The notes below the pieces were generated by a model. It had not been told where the DNA came from, made no database searches, and saw only the letters and a list, made by a program, of their open reading frames with translations. A DNA stretch of 64,000 bases from CBFDBF01 sp050291465 (GTDB taxonomy: Bacteria; Pseudomonadota; Gammaproteobacteria; Chromatiales; Chromatiaceae): assembly GCA_050291465.1 (NCBI GenBank), contig JBNKJV010000014.1, forward strand, positions 20,650-84,649. Reading direction: 5' to 3'. Position numbers and translations under genes: made by a program. Numbering within the stretch: the first letter of the stretch is position 1; each line of letters begins with the position of its first letter. Positions 7,459 through 16,155 of this stretch are shown here, in pieces.

Positions 7459-10023
7459 CTAGTTTACGGCCGGTTTGCTCAGGCCGATTTCAGCGGCAAG
7501 CGCGGCTTTCGCCTTTTTGAATTCCCGGCGTAGATCATCGAGGCTGGATTCCCCTTTTCTCAGGAATCTGGTGTGGGGCAGGTGTTGTGCCTGAGAAGCG
7601 AGATCGGCGAGTCTGACAAGTCCCAGATTCGCCGCGGAACCTTTCAAGGCATGGGCGAGATCCTGGAAGTGCACGTAATCTCCGCAATCCAGGGACTCGA
7701 TCATCCCCTGCAGCAGTTGTTCTCCCTCCCGGTCCAGATTTTCATACAGTCTGTCCATGAATCCCTTGTTATGACCCAGTTCGATAACGTCGTTCAGTAC
7801 GGCACGGTCGATGGTGGGTAGTTCTTCATGCTCCGGATAAACCCGGGGGAGCGGTATTTCATCAACCATGGACTCGTCGCCAGGGGCGAGGGAAGTGATT
7901 TCTTGAATGGTCTCGAGGAGCTTTGCGGAGGAGATCGGCTTGGTCAGGAAGTGCTCGATACCCGCTTCTCTGCACTCTCTACGTGCATCCAGGGTGGCAT
8001 TGGCGGTCAACATGATAAACGGCGGCTTTTCTTCCCCGGCGTGGGCGATGGTGTACATTTTGTAGGCGTCGATACCGCCGAGTACGGGCATCTGCATGTC
8101 CACGATCACCAGGTCGTATTCCGCCTCTTCCAGGGCGTCCAGCAGCTCCTGCCCGTTTTCGACCAGGTGATGGGTATGTCCGGCGCGTCCCAGGATTCTC
8201 CCGATCACCATCCGGTTTACCGAGTTGTCCTCAGCCACCAGCACTCTGAGCGAACGTTGGGACTGGCGGGCCTTGGTGAAATGGTCGGAAAGGCTGATGA
8301 TGCCTTCCTCTTCGAAGGTGCTCGCGTGAGAGGCATGGAGGGCGTTGAACAGCAGTGCCTTGTTCAGGGGAGAGGAAAGGGTAAAGGTGGTATTCGGGCT
8401 GGTTTCGAGTTTGGGGGTGATCTGCCCGGCGGGCGGCGCGATCAGGATGGTAACCCGGGAGAGGAACATATCCCGCCCGATGGATTCCAGGAAGACCCTC
8501 ATGCCCTCGTCCACGTTTATGCCGTCTATAAGAAGTACCTCGAACGGGGAGTTTTTCGAGCAGGCGTCATACAGCAGGCGTTTTGCGTCACGGTTGGTTT
8601 TTACGTCGAGGTACTGGACCTTCCAGCCCTGCAGACAGCGGGTGATATCCGTGTCGGAATTCCTGTTTCCGCACAACCGCAGAACCCGGCACTCTGCAAG
8701 CGTCTGAGTGTCCAGGTTCTCTTCCGATTCGGGCTGGTGTTCAAACTCGATATCAAACCAGAAGGTGGAGCCGATATTCTCGGTGCTGCGCAGTCCGATG
8801 CGGCCCCCCATCAGCTCCACCAACTGTTTGGTAATGGTGGTGCCCAGGCCGGTTCCTCCGTAACGGCGGGTGGTGCTTTCGTCGGCCTGGGAGAAGGTGT
8901 CGAAGATCCGTTCCTGTTTCGCCTCCGGGATGCCGATACCGGTATCCACCACCTCGAAACGCACCAGGGCCTTGGCGTCGTCTCCCCGGATCATGTGGCA
9001 GCGGACCTCGATGGAGCCCTTTTGCGTGAATTTTATGGCGTTGCTGATGAGGTTGTTCAGGATCTGCCGCAGATGGAAGGGATCACCTATCAGCTTGTAG
9101 GGGGTATCCAGACCGATCTGGCAGGAGAGATCGAGCCCCTTGGTCTTGGCGCGGTCGGTAAACATCCGTACCGACGTATGCAGGAGGCTGTGGAGGTCGA
9201 AGTCCGTGTGCTCCAGCGTCAGTTTGCCGGCCTCGATCTTCGACAGATCGAGGATATCTTCAATAAGATGGAGCAGGCTGTGGGCGGAGGCGTAGATGGT
9301 GTCCGCATATTCCTTTTCCTCTTTACCCAGTTCGGAGGCTTGCAGCAGCTCGCTGGTCCCGATGACGCCGTTGAGGGGGGTTCGCATCTCGTGGCTCATG
9401 CGGGCGAGAAAATCGCTCTTGGCCCGATTGGCCTCCTCGGTGCGCCGTTGGGCCTCGGTGAGACGTCTCAGGAGGGTCGCCACATAACCGGGAAGAACCA
9501 CCAGCGCCGCCAATAAACCAATACCCAGTCCGGTGTGATTTGACCAATAAGGATTGGTGAGGAGAATGCCGCTGAATCCGAGAAAGGAGAAGGTGGCGGA
9601 AAGGTAAAGATAATATTCACCGTAGCGAAATCCATATCCGAATATCATCCAAAGATAAACAGGCCACCAGGGGGCCCCATATTCGTTAGTAATAGAAAGG
9701 AACACAGTTGTTACGCCGATATCCGCCAAAAGACACAAGACACGTCGTATGGGTGATCTTTTAGGGTTGATAATGATGGCAACTATCACCCCAAAAGAGA
9801 AAAATAGAATGTAAATCGCTGAAATTACGCCAAAAATCCAAATAGAGTTATCATTTAGATCGTGCGGACGAACAAAAACCACATAGAGGAGAATCGCAAT
9901 GGCAATGAAGATTCGAACGAGCGCCTGTTCGTGTTCGCTGTCTTCGCGGTTGCTAAGACGATTGCCTATCCATCTCAATGGATTAGCACGGTTACCTACA
10001 GGATTGGATGCGATATTTTCCAT
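7459..10023 (-). CDS. rpfC: RpfC-like hybrid sensor histidine kinase (membrane input, HisKA, HATPase, REC, HPt)
   Basis: An 854-residue hybrid kinase likely to sense DSF. Roughly residues 30-185 hold several membrane helices with a short juxtamembrane EHEQALVR segment of the kind seen at the start of RpfC. Then come HisKA with His211 in MSHEMRTPLNG, an HATPase domain (N box near NLISNAIKF, GTGLG), a receiver with Asp642 in VIVDMQMP, and a C-terminal HPt with His791 in AHALKGSAANLG. This order is that of Xanthomonas RpfC. It converges with the DSF synthase gene and is divergent from the acyl carrier protein gene across a 75-base AT-rich spacer. The expected phosphorelay target is the RpfG-like protein encoded about 3.2 kb away. 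Confidence 0.85.
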   Translation of the reverse strand: MENIASNPVGNRANPLRWIGNRLSNREDSEHEQALVRIFIAIAILLYVVFVRPHDLNDNSIWIFGVISAIYILFFSFGVIVAIIINPKRSPIRRVLCLLADIGVTTVFLSITNEYGAPWWPVYLWMIFGYGFRYGEYYLYLSATFSFLGFSGILLTNPYWSNHTGLGIGLLAALVVLPGYVATLLRRLTEAQRRTEEANRAKSDFLARMSHEMRTPLNGVIGTSELLQASELGKEEKEYADTIYASAHSLLHLIEDILDLSKIEAGKLTLEHTDFDLHSLLHTSVRMFTDRAKTKGLDLSCQIGLDTPYKLIGDPFHLRQILNNLISNAIKFTQKGSIEVRCHMIRGDDAKALVRFEVVDTGIGIPEAKQERIFDTFSQADESTTRRYGGTGLGTTITKQLVELMGGRIGLRSTENIGSTFWFDIEFEHQPESEENLDTQTLAECRVLRLCGNRNSDTDITRCLQGWKVQYLDVKTNRDAKRLLYDACSKNSPFEVLLIDGINVDEGMRVFLESIGRDMFLSRVTILIAPPAGQITPKLETSPNTTFTLSSPLNKALLFNALHASHASTFEEEGIISLSDHFTKARQSQRSLRVLVAEDNSVNRMVIGRILGRAGHTHHLVENGQELLDALEEAEYDLVIVDMQMPVLGGIDAYKMYTIAHAGEEKPPFIMLTANATLDARRECREAGIEHFLTKPISSAKLLETIQEITSLAPGDESMVDEIPLPRVYPEHEELPTIDRAVLNDVIELGHNKGFMDRLYENLDREGEQLLQGMIESLDCGDYVHFQDLAHALKGSAANLGLVRLADLASQAQHLPHTRFLRKGESSLDDLRREFKKAKAALAAEIGLSKPAVN

Positions 10024-10041
10024 AACATATTAATTTTCAAA

Positions 10042-10050
10042 TGGTATAAT
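10042..10050 (+). promoter_or_regulatory. Extended -10 promoter candidate for the acp-ketosynthase pair
   Basis: In the 75-base divergent spacer between rpfC and acp, the + strand carries TGG-TATAAT (TATAAT at 10045-10050), an extended -10 element about 48 bases before the acp start. No good -35 hexamer is visible at the usual distance, which is tolerated by extended -10 promoters. Confidence 0.45.
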
Positions 10051-10098
10051 GATTTTACACAACCCTAGAAAATTAGATAAGGAAAATTCCAAGCAGCC

Positions 10099-10344
10099 AT
10101 GAGTGAAGAAATCCTTACCGAAGTAATCGCTTCTATTGCCAGACAGAAACAGTTGGATCCAGGTGCACTATCCAGCAAATCCCTTCTCAATGAGCTCGGT
10201 ATTACGTCCCTTGACGCTATTACTATAGTTTACGAGATGGAGGAGGAGTTCAATATCGAGGTTCCGAGCGACGTCCTCGAAGGCCTGCGCACCGTCCAGG
10301 ACATCGTAGACAGCATCGCGAGCCTCATTGAAGACACCAGATAG
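10099..10344 (+). CDS. Acyl carrier protein
   Basis: An 81-residue acidic four-helix carrier protein. The phosphopantetheine attachment serine is Ser37 in ELGITSLDAI, a variant of the usual D-S-L motif in which threonine precedes the serine, followed by the acidic helix II EMEEEFNIEVP. This sequence differs from a housekeeping AcpP and the gene is not in a fab operon, so it is probably dedicated to one pathway. One base separates its stop from the ketosynthase ATG, so they form a unit. The context between rpfC and a ketosynthase suggests it carries the acyl chain for a DSF-type signal or another specialised lipid. Confidence 0.85.
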   Translation: MSEEILTEVIASIARQKQLDPGALSSKSLLNELGITSLDAITIVYEMEEEFNIEVPSDVLEGLRTVQDIVDSIASLIEDTR

Positions 10345-10345
10345 C

Positions 10346-11557
10346 ATGCCGAAAACCGTCGTTATTACCGGCCTCGGCGCCGTTTCCGCCCTCGGCCAAA
10401 ACAGTGACGAGTTCTGGAAGGCCCTGAAACAGGGCCGTTCGGGCATTCGCCCTCTGGAAAGCCTCCCCACGGATCTCTTAAAGACCGCTATCGGCGCTGA
10501 AGTGCCGAACTTTAACCTAAAGGAGGTTTTTTCAGGGAAAGAGATTCCTTATCTCGACAGATTCAGTCAATTTGCCCTGATTTCGGGAAAGGAGGCCATA
10601 GAGGACGCAGGTCTTCGGGCGTCCGACCTGGCTTCCGCCGCCGCTGTGGTGGGTTCCGGTTGCTGTGGAAAACACACGGACGAGGAGACCTATCGGCAGC
10701 TGTATAAAGAAGGAAAGTCACGGGCCCATCCGTTGACCATACCGAAAGGTATGCCCAGTGCCGCCGCCAGTCAGGTCAGTATTCAGTTCGGGATCAAGGG
10801 GCCGGTCTTTACCGTGGCCAGCGCCTGCTCCTCCGCCGCTCATTCCATTGCCCAGGCGATGCTCATGATTCGCAGCGGTCTCGTGGATGTCGCTCTCGCC
10901 GGAGGTACCGATGCGCCTTTTACCTTTGGGCTCATGAAGGCCTGGGACGCGCTGCGGGTGTTGTCAGCCGATACCTGCCGGCCCTTCTCCGCGGATCGAA
11001 GCGGTCTGGTGCTTGGTGAAGGGGCGGGAATGGTGGTGCTTGAATCCCTGGAACACGCTGAGCGTCGGGGAGCCCGGATATATGTGGAGCTGGCTGGATG
11101 TGGAATGTCGTCCGACGCGGGCCACATTACCGACCCCTCTATGGACGGGGCCGCGAGAGCCATGGAGGCGGCGCTGAAGGATGCAGCTGTTTCCCCTGAA
11201 GAGGTGGACTACATCAACGCCCACGGGACAGGTACCAGGGCCAACGATATTACCGAGACGAAGGCGATTCATAACGTTTTCGGCAATCATGCCGGTCGCC
11301 TGGCGGTTTCTTCCTCCAAGTCCATGCTTGGACACACCCTGGGAGCGGCAGGGGGCTTGGAACTGATAGCGACCGTGCTGGCAATACGGGACGGCGTGGT
11401 ACCAGCCACTACCAATTTTACTTCTCCGGGGGAGGGGTGTGATCTGGACTATGTACCTAATGAGTTGCGGGAGATGGACTTAAGGGTGGCCATGTCGAAC
11501 TCTTTTGCATTCGGGGGCCTGAACGCGGTGCTCCTGGTGCGCGGGTTTGATCGCTAA
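10346..11557 (+). CDS. Beta-ketoacyl-ACP synthase, FabF/KAS II type
   Basis: A 403-residue condensing enzyme that would extend an acyl chain using malonyl-ACP. The Cys-His-His triad is complete: Cys161 in ASACSSA, His293 in NAHGTGT and His330 in SMLGHTLGAAGG. The ATG at 10346 directly follows the ACP stop; an upstream in-frame start at 10328 inside acp is less likely. Its 3' end overlaps the oppositely oriented radical SAM gene by 4 bases. The length fits FabF (about 413). It is most likely a specialised paralogue, since no fabD, fabG or other core genes are nearby. Confidence 0.88.
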   Translation: MPKTVVITGLGAVSALGQNSDEFWKALKQGRSGIRPLESLPTDLLKTAIGAEVPNFNLKEVFSGKEIPYLDRFSQFALISGKEAIEDAGLRASDLASAAAVVGSGCCGKHTDEETYRQLYKEGKSRAHPLTIPKGMPSAAASQVSIQFGIKGPVFTVASACSSAAHSIAQAMLMIRSGLVDVALAGGTDAPFTFGLMKAWDALRVLSADTCRPFSADRSGLVLGEGAGMVVLESLEHAERRGARIYVELAGCGMSSDAGHITDPSMDGAARAMEAALKDAAVSPEEVDYINAHGTGTRANDITETKAIHNVFGNHAGRLAVSSSKSMLGHTLGAAGGLELIATVLAIRDGVVPATTNFTSPGEGCDLDYVPNELREMDLRVAMSNSFAFGGLNAVLLVRGFDR

Positions 11558-13077
11558 TTAGGGTTTTTAACCAACGGAATATTTCGCAATTCTATTTTGT
11601 TATTGAATCGCTCGTCGGCTACAGATAGCTCAAGATTATCCGGTAGAGGCGCCAGTTCGATATCGAAACACCGTCTACGCAGTTCCAGGTAACTCTCTAC
11701 ACGGTCAAGAGCAACTTTTCCCGTGCCCCCGGACATAGGGTGTATACCTTGCTTCGCTACATGCCTTGATATCAGGGCTATCGCCTTGGTCTCCTCTGAG
11801 AAAGCGCCTTTTTTCAGATGAGAAGTATTAAATTCGACATAGCAACGATAGAGTAAATGGGATAATTGCTCTGCACTAAGCACCGGATGGCTCCACGTCA
11901 ATGATGTTGCGCCGAACCGGTCCAAATTCGTTTCCCATATGAGGCCGGCTGAGCGGTATTCTTTATACTGTTCCGTGCCTGGCATGGGGGTCAGGATATG
12001 AAATGACGCAAGTGCCGGATTAAGATCATTGATGATGGCAAGCTGTTCTCTGATACTTTCTTCAGTGTCTTCCGGAAACCCTATTATGTTGGAAAAATGA
12101 GCCCCAATCCCCGCTGAATGGCAGAGGTTTACTAGTTCTTTATAGTGAGAGGGTTGGTTATGGTGTTTATTCGCCTTTCTTAGTATCTCGCGGTTGAATG
12201 ATTCGATACCGAGGAGTATTTCATAGCAGTTTGCCTTTCCAAGTAGTTCTATAAGCTCCGGTTGGCGAACGACTTGAGTGTCACACTGGCAGAAAAAGGG
12301 CAGGTCCAGTTTTTCTTCAATCATTGCCTCTAATAGTTCGACTACGTCCGGATATTTGTTGAAATTGTCCGACACGAACATGATCATTTTGACGCCCGCC
12401 GCTTTTGCACGGCGGAGGCTTTCAAGGGTCGAAGCGACCGGTACACTTCGAATCGGGCGTCCGGCAATCTTAATTACTGAACAGTAATTGCATTTGTAGG
12501 GGCAGCCGCGAACTGGATAGAGACCCATCAATGGGCTCCAGTAGTTTTTCATCGCCTCTGGACTAGGAGGGTTAACCACGCGCCCTTCCAGTATGGGCGC
12601 CCAGCGCTGATCTGTTCCGTAGACCGGCTTTAGTTCACCGTCTACGGCGTCGGCAAGTATCTCCGGCCAGACCACCTCGGCTTCCGCCAGGGCAAAACTG
12701 ATTCCACGATCCTGGAACTGGGAAGTATCGCAGGTCATGACATGAGGACCGCCGATTACACAGTGTCGGATACCGTGTTCGCGCGCATAGGCGGCCAGGT
12801 CCAGGGCACGGTGAAACTGATGTGACTGGACCCCCACCAAAGCAACCAGGGTAATGAAATCAGGATCTTTCTCCAGCAGTCTCAGGTATTCCAGATTGTC
12901 CAGGACGTACTCATCCACCGTATGCACGGTTACCGGGGTATTGCTTACCGTTTCCGGGGTGAGGCTTGCGATATGAAATAGTGTTGCATTAGGCATAAAG
13001 CCTGTCTTGAATCGTTCCACCAATCCGTCAGCCGCATATTTGCTCGGCTTGATCAGTACGACTTTTAGCGGGGTCAA
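11554..13077 (-). CDS. B12-binding-domain radical SAM enzyme of unknown substrate
   Basis: A 507-residue protein. The first 150 or so residues look like a cobalamin-binding Rossmann domain (VALVGVQSHQFHRALDLA, HCVIGGPHVMT) of the BchE/HpnJ type. The radical SAM cluster motif follows as GCPYKCNYC (Cys192, Cys196, Cys199), then a TIM-barrel region with GIESFNREIL and GFPEDTEES. Such enzymes often methylate or rearrange lipid, hopanoid or other unactivated carbon centres. Here it overlaps the ketosynthase gene tail to tail and lies between it and the RpfG-like gene. A role in modifying the acyl product is an inference from context. Confidence 0.8.
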   Translation of the reverse strand: MTPLKVVLIKPSKYAADGLVERFKTGFMPNATLFHIASLTPETVSNTPVTVHTVDEYVLDNLEYLRLLEKDPDFITLVALVGVQSHQFHRALDLAAYAREHGIRHCVIGGPHVMTCDTSQFQDRGISFALAEAEVVWPEILADAVDGELKPVYGTDQRWAPILEGRVVNPPSPEAMKNYWSPLMGLYPVRGCPYKCNYCSVIKIAGRPIRSVPVASTLESLRRAKAAGVKMIMFVSDNFNKYPDVVELLEAMIEEKLDLPFFCQCDTQVVRQPELIELLGKANCYEILLGIESFNREILRKANKHHNQPSHYKELVNLCHSAGIGAHFSNIIGFPEDTEESIREQLAIINDLNPALASFHILTPMPGTEQYKEYRSAGLIWETNLDRFGATSLTWSHPVLSAEQLSHLLYRCYVEFNTSHLKKGAFSEETKAIALISRHVAKQGIHPMSGGTGKVALDRVESYLELRRRCFDIELAPLPDNLELSVADERFNNKIELRNIPLVKNPN

Positions 13078-13257
13078 TCTAACAACTCCTCCGGCAAGAA
13101 CGATAATTACAATATACCGTCTGATGCGCGTTGCCGCACCCCCGGTATTGTCCGGAATATCTGGTTAAAAAAAGGGTTTTTAGAGAGCGGCGGCCATGAT
13201 CTGCCGGCTGTCCGGCTAAAGCCGGACCTGCAACCAATATAGGCTGTTCGGGTGCGT

Positions 13258-14352
13258 TTACAGCAGTGAGGGTTGAGAGGGTGTAAACGTCTGAACCTTT
13301 TCCAACAGACCGGACTGCTCACTCCACTGGTTCTGGATAACCATCGCTTCCTCCAGTCTTGACAGAAAGGCCTCAACACAGTCCGGATCAAAATGCCGGC
13401 CTTTTTCCGCTTCCAGGTAATCCAGTATTTTGTCCAGCGGCCACGCTTTCTTGTATGGGCGGTCCGATCCCAGAGCGTCAAACACGTCGGCGACGGTTAC
13501 GATACGCGCCTCAAGCGGGATTTTGTCGCCGCTCAAGCCATGAGGATAGCCCGTGCCATCGAAACGCTCATGGTGTCTGAGGGCGATGACGGCGCCGGTC
13601 TGGAGGAAGTAGGAAGGACTGTCACGCAGAATCTCATATCCGATTTGCGTGTGCATCTGCATCAGACTCCACTCGGCATCAGTCAATTTTCCCGGTTTCA
13701 GAAGAATATGGTCCGGTACGCCGATTTTGCCGATGTCGTGCATGGGGGCCGCGTGTTTTATGATTTCACACCGCTCCGCGGGAAGCCCCAGTTCGTCGGC
13801 AATAAGATGGGAGTAGCGGGCCATACGTATAACGTGGTAACCCGTGTCCTCGTCGCGGAATTCACCCGCCTTGGCGAGACGCAACAGGGTCTCCTTTTCG
13901 CGGTGTTCGACCTCGTAGGTCTTCAGCTTTACCTCTTCCTCGAGCCAGCGGGCGCGGTCTTTGATGATGGCTTGTTGCTGGCGCAGCTGAAGAAGGTTTC
14001 GGCAGCGGGCGCGGCATTCATTATGGTCTATGGGTTTGGTCAGGAAGTCGGTGGCACCCGCTTCCAGCGCGCGGTAGAGAACCGAACGGTCATCAGCGCC
14101 GGTCACTACGATCACCGGCACGTCGGAGCAACCGGGTATCTGACGTAGCCAGTGGGTAAACTCAACACCGTCCATCTCCGGCATCTTATAGTCGGTGATG
14201 ACCAGATCGTGAGAGTGGTCTTTCGCCCAATCCAACGCCTTTACCGGGTTGGCGAAGGATTCGATACTGATTTCGTCATCAATGGAGTGAATCAGCTCTT
14301 CCAGGATCATTCGGCTGACAGACTGATCATCAATGATTAATACGGTAGACAT
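13258..14352 (-). CDS. rpfG: RpfG-like response regulator, receiver plus HD-GYP c-di-GMP phosphodiesterase
   Basis: A 364-residue regulator: an N-terminal receiver (aspartate in ITDYKMPEMDG, lysine in LTKPID), a short coiled linker, then a complete HD-GYP domain with His205-Asp206 in MHDIGKIG and Gly268-Tyr269-Pro270. This is the architecture of Xanthomonas RpfG, which hydrolyses cyclic di-GMP when phosphorylated by RpfC. It follows the double-receiver gene by 33 bases on the same strand, probably in one operon. A 180-base spacer with a small hairpin (GTCCGGCTAAAGCCGGAC) separates it from the radical SAM gene downstream. Other HD-GYP regulators share this layout, so the specific RpfG identity rests on context. 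Confidence 0.75.
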   Translation of the reverse strand: MSTVLIIDDQSVSRMILEELIHSIDDEISIESFANPVKALDWAKDHSHDLVITDYKMPEMDGVEFTHWLRQIPGCSDVPVIVVTGADDRSVLYRALEAGATDFLTKPIDHNECRARCRNLLQLRQQQAIIKDRARWLEEEVKLKTYEVEHREKETLLRLAKAGEFRDEDTGYHVIRMARYSHLIADELGLPAERCEIIKHAAPMHDIGKIGVPDHILLKPGKLTDAEWSLMQMHTQIGYEILRDSPSYFLQTGAVIALRHHERFDGTGYPHGLSGDKIPLEARIVTVADVFDALGSDRPYKKAWPLDKILDYLEAEKGRHFDPDCVEAFLSRLEEAMVIQNQWSEQSGLLEKVQTFTPSQPSLL

Positions 14353-14385
14353 GATATTTCCCTGTTGCGCTTAACTCTTCATCAT

Positions 14386-15183
14386 TTACTCTTCTGATAA
14401 GGCCTGTTCTACCAGTCTTCTTACATAGTTCGCTTCGAACGGTTTGTCACACACCGCCGATACCCCCGCCTGTTGCACCGCTGCCAATCGGTTTTCATTC
14501 TGCTCGCTGGTAACCATCAGTATCGGTACGCTGGCCTGGGAACTGCCGCTTCGAATATGCTCCACCAGTTCTTTTCCATCCATCCGCGGCATGTTGTAGT
14601 CGGTGACGATGAGGTCGTAAAAGTTGTCGGCGATAAGTTCCATCGCTTCAATACCGTCGCTGGCTTCGGTGAACCTCTCCAGACCCATGGCGGTAAGGAC
14701 CCGCCGTATATGTTTTCTGGCCAACGGGCTGTCGTCCACGATCAGTACCTCGATGTTCTCCGGATCGTAGTGTTCCAACTGGAGGGCTTCCGGGTCGAGA
14801 TGGTCCAGGGTGGTGTTCAGCGCGATTTTCAATTCGGCCTCGGTAAAGGGTTTCGGCAGGATGGCGATAGCGCCCGCCTGACGGATCGGTTCCAGATACC
14901 GGAAACGGGTTTCACTGGAAATGAGCATGAAGGCGGTATCCTCCAGCGCGTCATCCAGCCGCATGGCATGCACCAGGTCGGTGCCGGACATGTCAGGAAG
15001 ATAGAGTGCGCTGATCACCAGATCCGGGGGGTAGGCCTGCATCTGAGAGAGGGCATCGCCCCCGGTTTCTACTTGTGTAATTGCCGTAATCCCCAAATTA
15101 TTCAAATAGTTATCGATTAATTTTCGTTGCATGCCGGAGGGCTCGACCAGCATAACCGTCATTTCACCGAACTTCAGGCCCAT
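14386..15183 (-). CDS. Tandem receiver-domain response regulator with degenerate first receiver
   Basis: A 265-residue protein of two CheY-like domains and no output domain. The second domain (about residues 138-263) is canonical: VDDSPL acidic pair, VTDYNMP phosphoacceptor, VTS threonine and CDKPF lysine. In the first domain the acidic pair reads L-V-E-P and the acceptor position reads VISALYLP, with alanine where aspartate is expected, although the KPF lysine remains, so this half is probably a pseudo-receiver used for binding. The ATG at 15183 is chosen for a GGGGAG site; a longer frame to 15294 exists. Likely co-transcribed with the HD-GYP gene and may interact with its product or with the RpfC-like kinase. 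Confidence 0.8.
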   Translation of the reverse strand: MGLKFGEMTVMLVEPSGMQRKLIDNYLNNLGITAITQVETGGDALSQMQAYPPDLVISALYLPDMSGTDLVHAMRLDDALEDTAFMLISSETRFRYLEPIRQAGAIAILPKPFTEAELKIALNTTLDHLDPEALQLEHYDPENIEVLIVDDSPLARKHIRRVLTAMGLERFTEASDGIEAMELIADNFYDLIVTDYNMPRMDGKELVEHIRSGSSQASVPILMVTSEQNENRLAAVQQAGVSAVCDKPFEANYVRRLVEQALSEE

Positions 15184-15384
15184 CGGAATTCTCCCCACCA
15201 GCGGCTGTAACGCGCTATTTGATAAGAAATTATAACGGCAGGCCATGTTGCGAACTTTAGACCCAAAGGCCGGGTAATGGCGGGGAAGAGTCACATTTTG
15301 GGCCCCGGGGCCCGGATTTCGGCGATGAGGGAAATTACCCCCGGAAGTACATGGGAATAACTGAGTAGGGGAGAATATCCCGGT

Positions 15385-15996
15385 TCAGATATCCCGGTTG
15401 CTCGCTTCCTTAAAGGCCGTCCGGAAGTCCAGGTAGTCGGTGACAACCGGATATTGGGGGAACTCGTCGATTACGTTCTGGGGCGGGCGAAACAGGATGC
15501 CGCGATCCGCCTCAGCCAGCATGGTGGTGTCGTTGTAGGAATCGCCGGCGGCGATGACCCGGTAGTTGAGGCCCTTGAAGGCCTTTACGGCCTGCCGCTT
15601 ACCGTCTTTCTGGCGCAGCGTGTAATCGATGACAAAGCCGTTGTCGTCCACCTGCAAACGATGACAGAGCAGGGTAGGCCAGCCCAGCTGACGCATCATC
15701 GGGGCGGCGAATTCATAGAAGGTATCGGAAAGAATCACCACCTGGAATCGCTCCCGTAGCCAGTCGAGGAATTCCCTGGCGCCCTCCAGCGGGCCCATAC
15801 CATCGATAACTTCCTGGATATCCGGCAGTCCGAGTTTGTGTTCTTCGAGGATGCGTAGCCGCTGCCGCATCAGGACATCGTAATCCGGAATATCCCGGGT
15901 GGTTGCGCGCAGCTCCTCGATGCCGGTGCGTTCGGCAAAATTGATCCAGATTTCAGGGATGAGCACCCCTTCCAGGTCAAGACAGGCGACTTCCAC
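15385..15996 (-). CDS. thrH: Bifunctional phosphoserine phosphatase/homoserine phosphotransferase ThrH
   Basis: A 203-residue HAD-superfamily enzyme closely resembling Pseudomonas ThrH (205), which dephosphorylates phosphoserine and can pass the phosphate to homoserine in serine and threonine metabolism. HAD motifs: CLDLEGVLIPE near the N-terminus, LSDTFYEF (motif II) and AAGDSYNDTTML (motif IV). The first aspartate pair has the D-L-E form typical of ThrH. The GTG at 15996 is chosen because AAGGAG lies 8 bases upstream; an in-frame extension to 16104 has no support. It stands alone between regulatory genes and the shikimate-kinase-like gene. Confidence 0.9.
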   Translation of the reverse strand: MEVACLDLEGVLIPEIWINFAERTGIEELRATTRDIPDYDVLMRQRLRILEEHKLGLPDIQEVIDGMGPLEGAREFLDWLRERFQVVILSDTFYEFAAPMMRQLGWPTLLCHRLQVDDNGFVIDYTLRQKDGKRQAVKAFKGLNYRVIAAGDSYNDTTMLAEADRGILFRPPQNVIDEFPQYPVVTDYLDFRTAFKEASNRDI

Positions 15997-16155
15997 GCGT
16001 GTATCTCCTTTGCAGTTCTTCTCTTCGGTGGATACCGGAACGACCGGAAGCATACTATGGAACCTCGGATGAATTCCATTCCCGCGGGCATGCCGCCCCT
16101 GCAATGCAGAGCAAGGGGGCTAAATAAGGACGGTTCTACAGTCGCGGATGTGGCT

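Noticed and set aside
7828..9516. 562-residue open frame antisense to rpfC
   Set aside because: The opposite strand encodes all kinase, receiver and HPt motifs; this frame has no recognisable domain and is a shadow.
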